A stretch of DNA of 64,000 nucleotides from Neolentinus lepideus HHB14362 ss-1 (taxonomy: Eukaryota; Basidiomycota; Agaricomycetes; Gloeophyllales; Gloeophyllaceae). This document shows, piece by piece, positions 21,366 through 32,111 of this stretch (its first letter is position 1; every line of letters begins with the position of its first letter). The stretch is taken from NCBI GenBank assembly GCA_001632425.1, contig KV425561.1:496001-560000 (forward strand), written 5' to 3'. Below the pieces are notes generated by a model. The model searched no databases. It saw only the letters and a list, made by a program, of their open reading frames with translations, and was not told the origin of the DNA. A program made the translations under genes and the position numbers.

Positions 21366-24300
21366 ATGGCAGCACATCGCGCAGAACAGCCCCCTCCACC
21401 CTGGCAGAGGTGGAAGGGGTCCCAAGGTAGAATCGTGAGCGTTCACGCTAACGTGTTCAAGATATCGTGGAACGATACAGAGGGTCAATGCATTTATGAG
21501 TACGATGGTAAGCGGTTCCTCCCGATATCGTATGATAACACACCTAGTTTTTGTTTTTGCGACGATTATAGTCGGTAAGGCTGATGCTTCGGAAGTCAAC
21601 GGACCAGTTCTTACTCTTAATAGTTATGACTAAATCCTTAGCGTCAAGGACTGAAGAAGAGAGCAAGATCAGTAAATCCAAGGCAAGGGAGTTGATGCAA
21701 CGGCTCCAGGTTGAGCTGTACCCGGACATATTCCAAGTACAAGGAGCCTACGATGGCAGCAAAATTATATGGTCCGTTTTATTTATCCCCCTCACACGTG
21801 CGCTGCTGACTGACATCCTGAGCAGGTCTACGAGTCAGCTGCCCCTTCCGGGAGGCGCAGTGGGAGAGGTAAGGAAAATTTGTTGACCACTATGTCGTAC
21901 TGATCCAATGTATCAAGTTCACACTTCCCTGGAGCCGCCCCGATCCTCAGCACCCAGTTCGAGCTCCAATGATGGTGAACGTAAAAATCACGTTTGCCAA
22001 GCAGGTTGAGAAAAGGTATCGTTATACTCGTTAAAGGACGTCGTTTGACTTATGCTGACATGGTGTTAGATACCTTAACAGCGTTGTTTTGGGGATGGGT
22101 GCGGCAAATCTCTTGACGGGTGAACCATTCGCGCACGAGGATGCTACGACGGCGCTCAACGCGCTCAACGTCATTTTTCAGCAGGCCCCATCCGTGTGAG
22201 TGATTATGATACACTGGTGCCCCCGTGTAGCCCTAACCCAAGGCATTACCCGATCCAGTGGCGGTGCTGTACGCAACGGACGTCGTATATTTGTGGCCTC
22301 CCAAAGAGATGCGCGCAGGCTGGGTCCCTTCTTAATGGTGCAGGGCTATTTTCAGTACGGCTTATTAATTTCGTGTCAAATAAACAAGCATATTAACTTT
22401 CTGTGTAGGAGTGTTCGCCCGATCCCGCGTGGGCTTATGGTGAATATCGATGTGATCACCGGCCTCTTGTGAGTGTCTACTTTATTTACCCGGCTCAGCG
22501 CCATCAAGCCATACTTCCAGAATCGGCCAAGAAGACCTGGCAGGCTTCGCTGCCGATTACCTCGGTATCGGACGTAACCAACTCCGGGATATCAATGCTC
22601 AGAACTATCAGAAACTTCGCTACGCGTTGAAAGGCCTCCGGATTGAGACAACGATGTCGACTCGCCGCCGAACATATCGAATCAGTGACCTTGTCCGACG
22701 CGCTGGAAGAGTCCAGTTTGATAAGGGGACCACAAAGATCACTGTTGCAGTAGGTGTAGGTGTTGTCTTATCTCGTTTTCCGACTCAGCTATTGTACAGG
22801 AACACTTCCTGCAAGCCCATAATGTACATATTAGGGATCCAGACTTATTTGGGGTACAGATCGGGAGAAAAGACCATGGCATCACCCTGCCCATCGAGAT
22901 TTGCAAGATCGTGACGCCCCAATTATGGAACAAACAGCCTCCATCCAGAATTCAATCAGATATTGTCAAACACTCTGCCAAGCCTCCTCAAGGCCGAATG
23001 GCTGACATTAAACATGCCCGCACTGTCAGTAGAGTCGCTGAGAGTCATCCTCCCTCTAACTGATGTAGGATTGCTGCAGGCATTAGCTTATGACTCATCG
23101 GTGACGCTCGCAGGAGGCGGCCTATCAGTCGATCAGGAGCTGAGCCGTGTTCAAGGACGTCTCCTTGACGCGCCGCAGCTCCAGTTCGGAGGACAATCCA
23201 CAATGACATTCCCTCCCAACAATATTGGGGTCTGGAATGTGACGCAACAGCAACTCGCGGAGCCATCGTCAGTTGGAAGTTGGGCCATAATCGATCTCGC
23301 CTCCTCCAACCGGGACCTGGTATACAGGTTCGCAAATGAGCTTATGAAGGTCATGAAGGATAGAGGTATGTGTGTGTCACGTAGATTTGCAAAGACTTGA
23401 CTCTCACTTCTCGTTAGGCATGCGTGAGCATAACAGCACTTTATACAATGGCTGACACCTGATACGGCGAGCAAAGACGTTGAAGGGAACCCCGTGTTAG
23501 GCCAGCTCACTAGCCCGAGCATTGAGACCGTCGGAGAGGTGGGGTATCTCCCTCGGCTTGGGTATATCTACTAACACCTACACGTGTAGCATCTGTTCGG
23601 TCTGCCTAGCAAGCCAGACCTGGTTGTTTTCATCCTGCCTCAAAATAGTCCGGATATCTACCGGATGGTCAAGCGCTTGGGCGACATAGTTATTCCTGGT
23701 GGCCTTGTTACCCAGTGTGTGGTAAGTGTGAAATATTCCTTTGGAAACGTGAGCAATTCTAACGGACCCAAGACCGCAGGCAAGAACTACAACAACCAAT
23801 ACTGTAACAATTTGGCCTTGAAGTCAGTGACCATCCATGTCCATAGTCGCATAATCTAACAGATATCTAGGATCAACGTCAAGCTCGGAGGAGTTAATAG
23901 CTTCGTTCGAAGCCCCACGATGAATCAACTCAAAGGGCAGGGTGTCATGGCTCTGGGTATTGTTATGCATGCTTTCGGAGAGACCTCTCTAACGCAAGGG
24001 TTGTAAGGTGCTGATGTCAGTCATCCCACCGATCTTTCGCAGCCTTCGGTGGCTGCTTTGGTCTCCTCTTGGGACGATACTTGCACAAAGTACGTCGCTT
24101 CTATTAGGATCCAACGTCCACGACAGGAGGTGATAGAAGACATGGAGGCAATGGTTGAAGTATGTCTTGAGTACTTGACTATAAGGTTCCATCTCACCGT
24201 GTCCATAGCGAGCACTCCGATGCTACTTTGATGCTCATCAGGGTCAGCAACGGAAACTACCGAGGACTCTTCTATTCTACCGAGACGGTGTTTCCGAGGG

Positions 24301-25186
24301 TGAATATCGTACACTTGCTATTACAGAGGTTGCGGCAATTAAAGGTACGGAGCCCTGCAGCCTATCTGTCATTCCTACTTAATCAATCATGTGGGGAACA
24401 GCGGCAATTGCGAAGGCTTATGGGCCTAATATGGCTGGATGGCCGGGACTTGTATTCGTCATTGTTGGCAAGCGGCACCACATTCGTTTTTTCCCGGAAC
24501 AGAGAGATGCAGACAGGACTGGTAACTGCCGCTCCGGTCTCGTCGTTGATCAAGAGATTGGACATCCCACGTAAGGCCAACCTTCTCTCTAAGTTATTTG
24601 TCTGACTACGGCGTGGCAGTGAATTCAATTATTACCTGCAGAGCCAGCCGGGTTTGAAAGGCAGTAAGTCCCTGACATTTCAAGCCCTGCGTACTCTTTC
24701 ACTTATTCCCTCGGCAGCTAGCCGGCCCAGTCATTACGTGGCCATCATCAATACTCCTGGCATAAGTGCAGATATGTAAGTCCTCCACCAGTTCTTGGTC
24801 GTGGTGCTATCGCTCATCTATCTATCCAGTCTACAGCAGCTATCATATGGGCTCTGTTTTGCGTATGCTCGTGCATCTCGTGCTGTCTCTATACCTGCCC
24901 CGGTGTACTGTGCGTTCTAGCATCTGTTTTTGTCTAACCTCATCATTGACGGTCTTTATCCCTCTGCTGCAGATGCCGACGTGAGGACGTTCCATGATAT
25001 GGTTCGCTCGATGCTGACCCTCCCCTCTAGCTTGTATGCCGCCGTGGCAAGTTCCACTTCGACGACAGAGTTAGCGTTGACGCTGACTATTCTTCTGACA
25101 CCTCGGGCACATTCAATATGTCCTTCTGGCAAGAGCACTTCACCGAAATCAACTTTGGCATGAAAAACAAGATGTATTTTGTTTAA
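21366..25186 (+). CDS. Argonaute (small-RNA-guided silencing protein), 24 exons
   Basis: Proposed exons: 21366-21507, 21572-21574, 21624-21771, 21826-21868, 21918-22015, 22070-22195, 22259-22354, 22409-22468, 22521-22749, 22800-23024, 23080-23365, 23418-23423, 23477-23538, 23590-23721, 23773-23822, 23871-23956, 24008-24159, 24209-24344, 24402-24570, 24620-24663, 24718-24775, 24830-24909, 24973-24980 and 25031-25186; 864 residues, all phases consistent. N and linker regions lead to GYFQSVRPIPRGLMVNIDV; PAZ ends near HGITLPIEICKIVTPQLW; MID has VFILPQNSP and GGLVTQCV; PIWI has KINVKLGGVNS, GADVSHPTD, RQEVIEDM, LLFYRDGVSEGEY, GTSRPSHY, PAPVYYADLVCRR and C-terminal MYFV. Catalytic residues read D-E-D with Asp rather than His at the fourth place, so slicer activity is plausible. 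It should bind small RNAs in cytoplasm or nucleus. No Dicer or RdRP gene is nearby. Confidence 0.92.
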
Positions 25187-28100
25187 GACAAGCGGACATA
25201 ATGATTTCTTCGGTATGATACCATCAATGTTGTGATGACGGCGTGTACGATAGTTCTGTGTAGTTCCATAGTCTCATTTCAAGATCCCGGAGGTCTTGGA
25301 TTGCGACTATTGAAATCATGATTTTGACTCTGCTGGGAATAGAGCGCCAGCTTATAGAGGCACCGTATAGGATGTCCTCGGCTTGCCAGGGCTACTGTCA
25401 CAGGTAAGGATAGGCCCCGCCTTCTGCGATGATTTTGGAGGTGACTCGCGTGTACCAATCGAAGCCTGGCAAGAATACTGACTTGTCGCTTCATATTCCT
25501 GTCCTTCGTGCAGCCTGAACGCGGACAGTGCCGTCCGTCTAATGCTGATCTAATGGAACCAATTTGATTTTCACATCCAAAGCTAGCGACTCTGGGACTC
25601 AACGGCGTCCTGCCTCCGGGTCCTGAGTCTGTTGGGCATGTCGCGCCTGCCCTGACGGTCCCAGGCTGCGATTCTTCGACTCTCTTGAAGTGGGCTCCAG
25701 CGCTCCAGCGTGCATGTTTGGCTCTGGAATGGTGGTATCTATGTCGTGTCCTGCGATAGTACTATACTCGGACGAGCAGCGTGCTGTCGGTGACAGATGG
25801 GCAAGCATCAAGCTGCGTTTTTCTTGGGCTGTCTCGGGCGAGCTGGTTGGCAGAAAGACGTGTGGATTCATCTGTGCCTGGAGTCTCTGCGGTGCCACGT
25901 CTCGGGCTTAGCTACAAGTCTCGCACAGCCCTTCCGATGTTATCTTGGTGCGCTTGCTAATCGAAGGTATTCCAACTCCCGATCCCGCGAGGTACGCGCT
26001 TACGGTACTGACCTGAGTGGGGAAAGTCTCGTTCAGCGCTCAGCCCGGAGGATAGTTTAGATATAAAAGTTCAGAGATGCGGCAGTTTTTCTCTCACGGT
26101 TCAGTAGCTGATCCCTTAGGCTCCCTGTCAAGTCTCTAGGATGCTTTCATCGGCTGATTATCTGGCCCTTGCCACTATCCTAGCAACCCACTCCTATAGA
26201 GCTCCTCTGTCCCGCTTTGTCCTGGGCTTCTGCGCGTTCCTGTGGCACGACTCAGCCGTACTTTCAGCCGCTGCCTTTGCTCATCTCTAGACGCTAGAAC
26301 AAGGTTCGCAAACAGGGATGTCGATCGTGCCGTGCCGTTCCCTCGTTCGTGCTCTACGTCTCGGGCTTAGCTACAGGTCTCGCACAGTCCTTCTGATGTT
26401 ATCTTAGCGCTCTACTAGACTTCCCTCCTCTGTCTCGCTTTGTCCTGGGCTTCTGCGTGTTCCTGTTGCACGACTCAGCCGTACTTGCAGCCACTGCCTT
26501 TGTCGGACCTTCACCTCCAGACGCTGAACTAAGGTTCGCGTCGATCGTGACGTGCTGTCCACTCGTTCCTGCTCCGAGGGTTTGGCCAATCGTGAGGTGC
26601 TTAGGTTGAGGCGCTACCTTAGCTCGATTCGGCGACACGCAGGCTAGTAGCAGGGTGATGGACCTTCGCTCGGACCTCGTATCGATTGCTATCTAGACGA
26701 TGTTTAGAATTGAATGGTGTTCATCCGCTGTAGCATTTGCTCAGATACACTCTTGATCATGTCTTGAGTGATATACTCGCTGTCAGTCTCATATAATACC
26801 GACTAGCCAGGCGGTATCATCGGGGCTTGGAGCAGCACGCACTGAGATGTCAAGGAGGATATAGCCTGAGTTGTCGTTCAAACGTTCAGCCGTCACTTTA
26901 CGCTGTGTGACCGAGTACAGGATGATTGTAGTGGTGGATCACGTCCAGATCCCGCTTGATGTTCAGCTTTCTTCAAGTCTAAGGAGCCAGATTGACCATA
27001 TAGACGCATATTGACGAGCCATTCTGCCGCAACGGCGTAGAAATGCCGGGCGGAACGGAAATGGTATCTCGATGAGATGAGGTGACTGGTATGGATGTAC
27101 CGAAGATCTATGTCCAGCGCCCGGCGAAGATAGGCCACGTCTCTGCGACGTTGATCATGGGCTATAGCTGCGAAACTTGAGGCGATTCAAGATACCGTTA
27201 CTCACTCCACATATCGCAGTTATCGGTACTTTGCTGTCCTACTTTGCCACGGGCAGGTCTAATACCCGGGTTCCCCGGACAAACATGTATACAGGTGTTG
27301 GTATGCTGGTTTCCTGGAGAGTTGGAAACCCCACGGAGGTTTTTGGACTTCTGGTTCAGAGTGAAACTACCCCATTCAGCTTCGTTCGCTTTCTGCCTTA
27401 TAATAAGCTGTCAACGCTGCCATTCCTCGGCACTACGATAACTCTGAGTGTATCAGCTCGTCCATATCGCATGTTCACTTTCTGCGACTTCCTACCTCAT
27501 CTTCCGCTCTCGGCTCCATCGTCTACTATCAAGGCATGTGCTGAATCCATGCGGAAACAATGCGGTCTTCGCGGCGAGAAACCTTCCTGTAACCTTCCAT
27601 CCATACTGCTTCACCGCGAGTAGTTAGCTTGTCGTACTTGTCTGTACGTGTGGAGAATCAACACGCTATTCTTCGCCGAGTAGCATAAAGCCGTAAAGGC
27701 ATGATGGACGCTCGCGCGGTGCTCGGCTCGTCGTCCGCACGTCCAAGCGAGGCATGTTGGCTGTAGTGCTTGTTGACTGTAAAGCGTGTTGGCTCTGAGG
27801 TGTTCAGGATGTGGCATACCCATTCCCTAGAGGAAAGACATGAGTTGGATGCGAGTCGACGTCACTTTGGATCTGAGATGAGTGCTATCGGAGCGCGGCA
27901 CCGGCTCGGCATCGCTAGTAGTAGAACCATCGCGACTAGTCCATCGATTGTCTTCTGCTACCCGCTTATCTTGCTTTCAGTTTCGACTGTATGCTACAAT
28001 ACAAGCACGAACATGCATGCATATACTTGTTCGTATGTTTGGGGAAAATAAACACAAAACCATGGCGCCACGAAGAAAATCCACGATCAACACCCCGAAA

Positions 28101-28272
28101 AGATTGATCTAAGCGATGGCTGACTGCGCCACGCCAGTGGGTTGCAGCTAGAAGTTTCACGTCAGCCACACCCCATTATCATTTATAATTATTTTACTTT
28201 CCTTATCTTTCATCGCTCCTCCCTTCCGTTCATTAACCCTCTTGACGTTCTCCCTCGACCAGAGACGATACA
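25187..28272. other. Gene-poor, repeat-bearing interval
   Basis: About 3.1 kb without a gene I can support. It contains the mosaic repeat at 25898-26576. Frames such as 25599-25898 (-) and 27177-27623 (+) lack recognisable motifs and splice context. The right end (28180-28190, TATAATTA) is the likely core promoter of the CPL1-like gene. Confidence 0.5.
25898..26576. repeat. Mosaic direct repeats (B-A-B-A arrangement)
   Basis: Segment B (ACGTCTCGGGCTTAGCTACA and the next ~38 bp) occurs at 25898 and 26356. Segment A (TCCTCTGTC, CGCTTTGTCCTGGGCTTCTG and on, ~150 bp) occurs at 26203-26355 and 26426-26576 with about 85% visual identity. A and B are adjacent at 26203-26412. No frame is shared between copies, so they are probably decayed non-coding duplications or relic elements. 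Confidence 0.7.
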
Positions 28273-28976
28273 ATGCGCCCTGCTCTCTCGCTCATCGTCC
28301 TCGTCGCCGCCGCCCTCGGCTCTACGGGTGCCGTCGCTGAACTCGAGGCCCGCTCCCCTGCGCCCTCCAAGCGGCTCGAGCCTCGCGCCCCCGCTCCTTC
28401 CAAGCGCGCTCCCGTCGTTGAGGCCCGCGCACCGCAGCCCTCCAAGCGTGCCCCTGCACCCGCGCCCTCCAAGCGTGCTCCGGAGCCTCAGCCCTCTAAG
28501 CGCAGCATGCTCGAGCAGATCGCCATCTACAACGAGGACCTGTCTGCCAAGTTCTGCCCCGCGCCCAGCAGTGCTTGCCCCATCGACCACATGAGCAAGA
28601 TGCCTGAGACCCTCGCGGAGTGGGACGGCGTGGTGTTTGAGTGTGTCGACTTTGAGGAGGATTTGAAGGCTTGCGGCGGCTGTGGCAGCGTCGATGTCAG
28701 GTGAGCATCGTTTGCGTGCATACTGTCCTTCAACGATTGGTGGCTGACATTCCTCCTATGACAGCCACGACTGCACGGCGATCCCCAACGCGCTCGCTGT
28801 CTCTTGCGTCCAGGGTGCCTGCCAGGTCTCCTCTTGNNNNNNNNNNNNNNNNNNNNNNNNNNNNNNNNNNNNNNNNNNNNNNNNNNNNNNNNNNNNNNNN
28901 NNNNNNNNNNNNNNNNNNNNNNNNNNNNNNNNNNNNCTCCAAGTACCCTTACGATATGCTTCCATCTATTTCTTGA
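28273..28976 (+). CDS. CPL1-like secreted Cys-rich protein with Kex2-type N-terminal repeats (interrupted by assembly gap)
   Basis: Exon 1 28273-28700, intron 28701-28764, exon 2 from 28765 into the N gap at 28837; the end at 28976 (KYPYDMLPSIS, stop) is after the gap and its frame linkage is unknown. A signal peptide (LSLIVLVAAALGSTGAVA) is followed by five short Ala/Pro-rich units each ending PSKR, a Lys-Arg site suited to Kex2 cleavage. The C-terminal part has KFCPAPSSACPID, VFECVDFEEDLKACGGCGS, HDCTAIPNALAVSCV and CQVSSC, the Cys spacing of the CPL1-like domain found in basidiomycete secreted proteins (named after Cryptococcus CPL1). Processing into peptides is inference; the function of the domain here is unknown. 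Confidence 0.8.
28837..28936. other. Assembly gap (100 N)
   Basis: Exactly 100 N, the usual placeholder for a gap of unknown length. It removes the end of the CPL1-like coding region. Confidence 0.99.
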
Positions 28977-30805
28977 TTTATCACCCACTGTCGACCACCC
29001 AACCACCCCATCTGCGGCTAGAGTTCCTTAGACGTTATTTTATGGACGCTTTATTCATGGCGCAGTGTGCTGTTTGTTCCGGAGGAGTCACCTTGGGTTA
29101 TGATTCATCGGTTGTTGGTAGTTTTTTACCTACCGTTAGTACCACCCCCCCTTTCCCGCGTAGCAGCCTCGCTTTCTTTCATCACCTGCTATATGCGTTA
29201 CCAGTACACCCTCTACCTATTCATGGACTATATTATCATTTGGACCGTGTCCTTCATCACGTCGTTGTGAGACACAATCTTGCATGCTGTCCGTCATCCC
29301 CGTCATCCTTGCCATTGCGGCTGTTCGATAGGACTGACATGGCACGATCACATTTACTGCGGTCACGATCAATGTTTTACCCCCTTCGGCACGAATAAAT
29401 CTGGGGTGCTCCGGCGGTGGGCTGATAAGGCCGCTGCGCCATGCTGGACGGCGGTGATGACACTGAGTGCTGATTCCTGATTCCTGATGCAGCTGAAGCT
29501 CGCGGCAGGACTGGGAGGCATGTTCGCTGTGAGCATCTCAAGGGTCTCCTGCAGTCTCCGACTGCTGGAGACCTTGCTAGAACCGTTGTCTGGACTCTGC
29601 GGAGATGCGGAGGGAGAGGGGAACAATAACGATCGGAAAAGAATTCGAGGGTCCTCCTCATCCGGTATGATATTCTGAGGGTAATAACAATGACATCGCT
29701 CACTTCATCCTGCATCTTTGCTCATCTGTTCATGTCGTCGTGTTCATCACTTGCGCTGGAAATCGGGCGCAACGGTGCGATGGTGAGCGAGAGAATAGGT
29801 ACGGGGAGCCGAGGCCGGCTGGGAGAGACAGGATGTGTATTATTCTCTATGTAAGCAGCAAGTCGAGTTGCATGAGAGGTTTTATGGACAGAATTGTGTC
29901 TCGTAGATCATGTCATGTCTTTCTGGACATAATTATCGGTTCCTTGCCAGACTGAGACTTTAGAGAAAGAAATCCGCGCAATACAAGCAGACTAATTACC
30001 TGACGACAAGACAGTACCGCTGAGCATGAGGAAAAATAGATGTATGTAGAAATCCATGCAATACACGATGCTGAGCGGGATGTTTTAGCAGGTGAATCCA
30101 CCGCGGATTTGCCTCCAGGATTGCTGGGAGATCGGCGCGCATGCGAGGTGCACAGCCACATATATCAGAGTGGCACAAAAGAAAGTGGTTCGATTCCCTC
30201 AGACGCTGGGACCACATTAGGCGCCAGCATACCCTTTTCTCTGCTGCATGAGCTCATCTTTCCCCAGCGTTCATCCGGAAGCTTCTTTCTGTTACGATCC
30301 GACACGATCTTTCACGACCATAAATTCGGCTGTCTCGCGGTGAGCGCATCCTTCCTGACGTCGTGGCAGAAAGCCTCCTCGTGCGCCACCGGCCCTTCTT
30401 TCACAGCAAGGGTGTCTCGGTGTGGCGGCGGGCGGACGTCCTCTGCGCTCATCCCAGCGCGGACCGCGCGCGAGGCTCCAGTCCCGATCCAAATCCCAAC
30501 CACTTCAAAAGCCGCCTGGCGGCTGACCATGGACCTTTCATAACTCTGCCTCGAACTTAACGCTCAACATTGCAAATCCATACGCTTTCCTCAAGAGAAC
30601 AAGATCTTTCTTATGCCTGCGCCTCGCAATGTGGCAAATGGTCAAGACGGACCGACGAGGCTCATCAGCATATTGGCTGTCGTCTTAGGTTGTGTTGGGA
30701 TACTACTGGTACGTGGTAGAGGCTCAGTACCATTTGGAGCTGCGCTGAAACAAGCCTCAGAGTATGATCGTCTACTGGGCCTCTCGCATCATTCCTGCCC
30801 TGAAG
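28977..30805. other. Intergenic interval with no supported gene
   Basis: About 1.8 kb. The first part is the presumed 3' UTR of the CPL1-like gene. A GC-rich frame at 30040-30543 (+), overlapped on the other strand at 30312-30530 (-), has no recognisable domain and neither strand is convincing. Nothing else seen. Confidence 0.4.
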
Positions 30806-31769
30806 ATGAAGATGCCAGAGAGCAAGGCGCCTCTGGCTCGTCCCGCCTGTGCCACCCAGAGACGCACTCAATCCTCTCCGGGCGACATACCACCCACGGC
30901 CTCCAAATCGGTCAAGCGAGTCTCCTTTAGCATTGACGACGCACGCAGTGCCGACTCGTCCACCAGTCCACGCTCGTCCTTCAGCTCCGAACGCTCCGGC
31001 GACTGCTCCTTCACCCAGTCGTCCAAGTTCTCCGACCCGTTCACCTCCTCATGCAGCAGCGCCACATCCACCATCGCTGGCCTCTTCTCCTCGGACAAGC
31101 CCTCTTCGATCCGCATCCCGAACATCCTGAAGCCCAAGCGCTTGCGCTCCGGCTCCGAGAGCTCCGCTGCGTCCTCGGCTTCCTCCGGTTCACCGACACC
31201 GGCACAGCGCACCGCGTCCTCTGCCTCAGCGAGCACGATCAGACCGTCCAGTGAGCTCAGGGCCCGGTCGTCTGCGGCGCCCCGGACGCCGTCCCGGTCT
31301 CCCTCACGCACGGCCCCTGGCAAGGAGGTCGAAAGAGCCCGCCCGCGGTCGCTCCGCGCGCAGTCAATTCGCGAGGAGCGCATATCCAGGCTGAAGCGGG
31401 TGAGCGAGGACAGCGGTGAAATGTACTACTCGGGCTGGGAGAATCCGTTGAAATTCCGTCGGCGGTCGTCTCGGTCTGGCTCCTCTCGTAAGTGTCTTTA
31501 TCGTTCTTATAGCAATGCCTAATCCAGCGGTGCACACAGGCAAGATGATAAGCGAGAAGGTCCTCAACATCTTCTCTGGCTCTTGCAACGACCAGTCGTC
31601 GCAAAACGCCACCTCCAGTGCCACATCTGACGACGCCTCGTCTGTTTCTGTCGACACTCGCAGGACCTCTGTGTCCTCCACCAGCATCAAGCGCAGCAAG
31701 ACGAAAACATTCATGCATAAGTTCGTCCCTCTCTCGAGGACGAACTCTCGTGGCTCGAAGGAGTCGTAG
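30806..31769 (+). CDS. Ser-rich protein with RVSF (PP1-docking-like) motif
   Basis: Exons 30806-31487 and 31540-31769 joined across a GTAAGT..CAG intron, about 303 residues; an upstream in-frame ATG at 30764 would add 14 residues. The protein is Ser/Arg-rich and probably disordered. SVKRVSFSIDD (residues ~34-44) contains the RVxF pattern used by protein phosphatase 1 regulators. Other segments are PSSIRIPNILKPKRL, SGEMYYSGWENPLKF and a basic C-terminus, SIKRSKTKTFMHKFVPLSR. No family was recognised; PP1 binding is only a motif-based suggestion. Confidence 0.65.
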
Positions 31770-32111
31770 CCAAGCTAGTCTCCAAGGAAGAATTTATAAT
31801 TTATCATTGTCCGTCCTGTTGCACTGTCATGGGTATTATGCTAACCGTAATCCTTTGCAGCATAACACATATTTGGTTAGTTAAGCTAGGCCCCCATATA
31901 ATGGAGGACAACTCCAAGACTTTAAAGTTTCCATTTGACCCTGTCACGTTCCGCCTTACATATTCATCACTCAACATTTGTATCATAGTCTCACAATCGA
32001 CTTATCTCATAACTAGTAGTAGAACGAATCGCATGTATTTTACGACTGCATTACGAATTTGAATGCATTTCTTGGAATTCTATCTAAATCTATGTGTGAA
32101 ACATGTGAAGT
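31770..32111. other. Convergent intergenic spacer
   Basis: 342 bp, AT-rich, holding the 3' ends of the Ser-rich gene and the DHX57-like gene. Nothing else recognised. Confidence 0.4.

Noticed and set aside
23722..23780. Read-through of the Argonaute intron at 23722
   Set aside because: It is open in frame, but GTAAGT..AAG splicing gives the family-like TQCV to NNQYCNNLALK spacing.
26399..26638. Minus frame resembling a kinase glycine loop (IGQTLGAGTSG)
   Set aside because: Only about ten residues look kinase-like; the rest does not, and the DNA is part of the A/B repeat.
27177..27623. 148-codon plus-strand frame
   Set aside because: No recognisable family, no signal peptide or membrane pattern that holds up, and it lies in decayed repeat-bearing DNA.
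30180..30215. GGTTCGATTCC resembling a tRNA T-arm
   Set aside because: The flanking bases do not form the T-stem and no acceptor, D- or anticodon arms could be fitted.
30040..30543. 167-codon plus-strand frame and overlapping minus frame
   Set aside because: GC-rich with no domain, no conserved start and no splice context; could be an unknown gene but not supportable.
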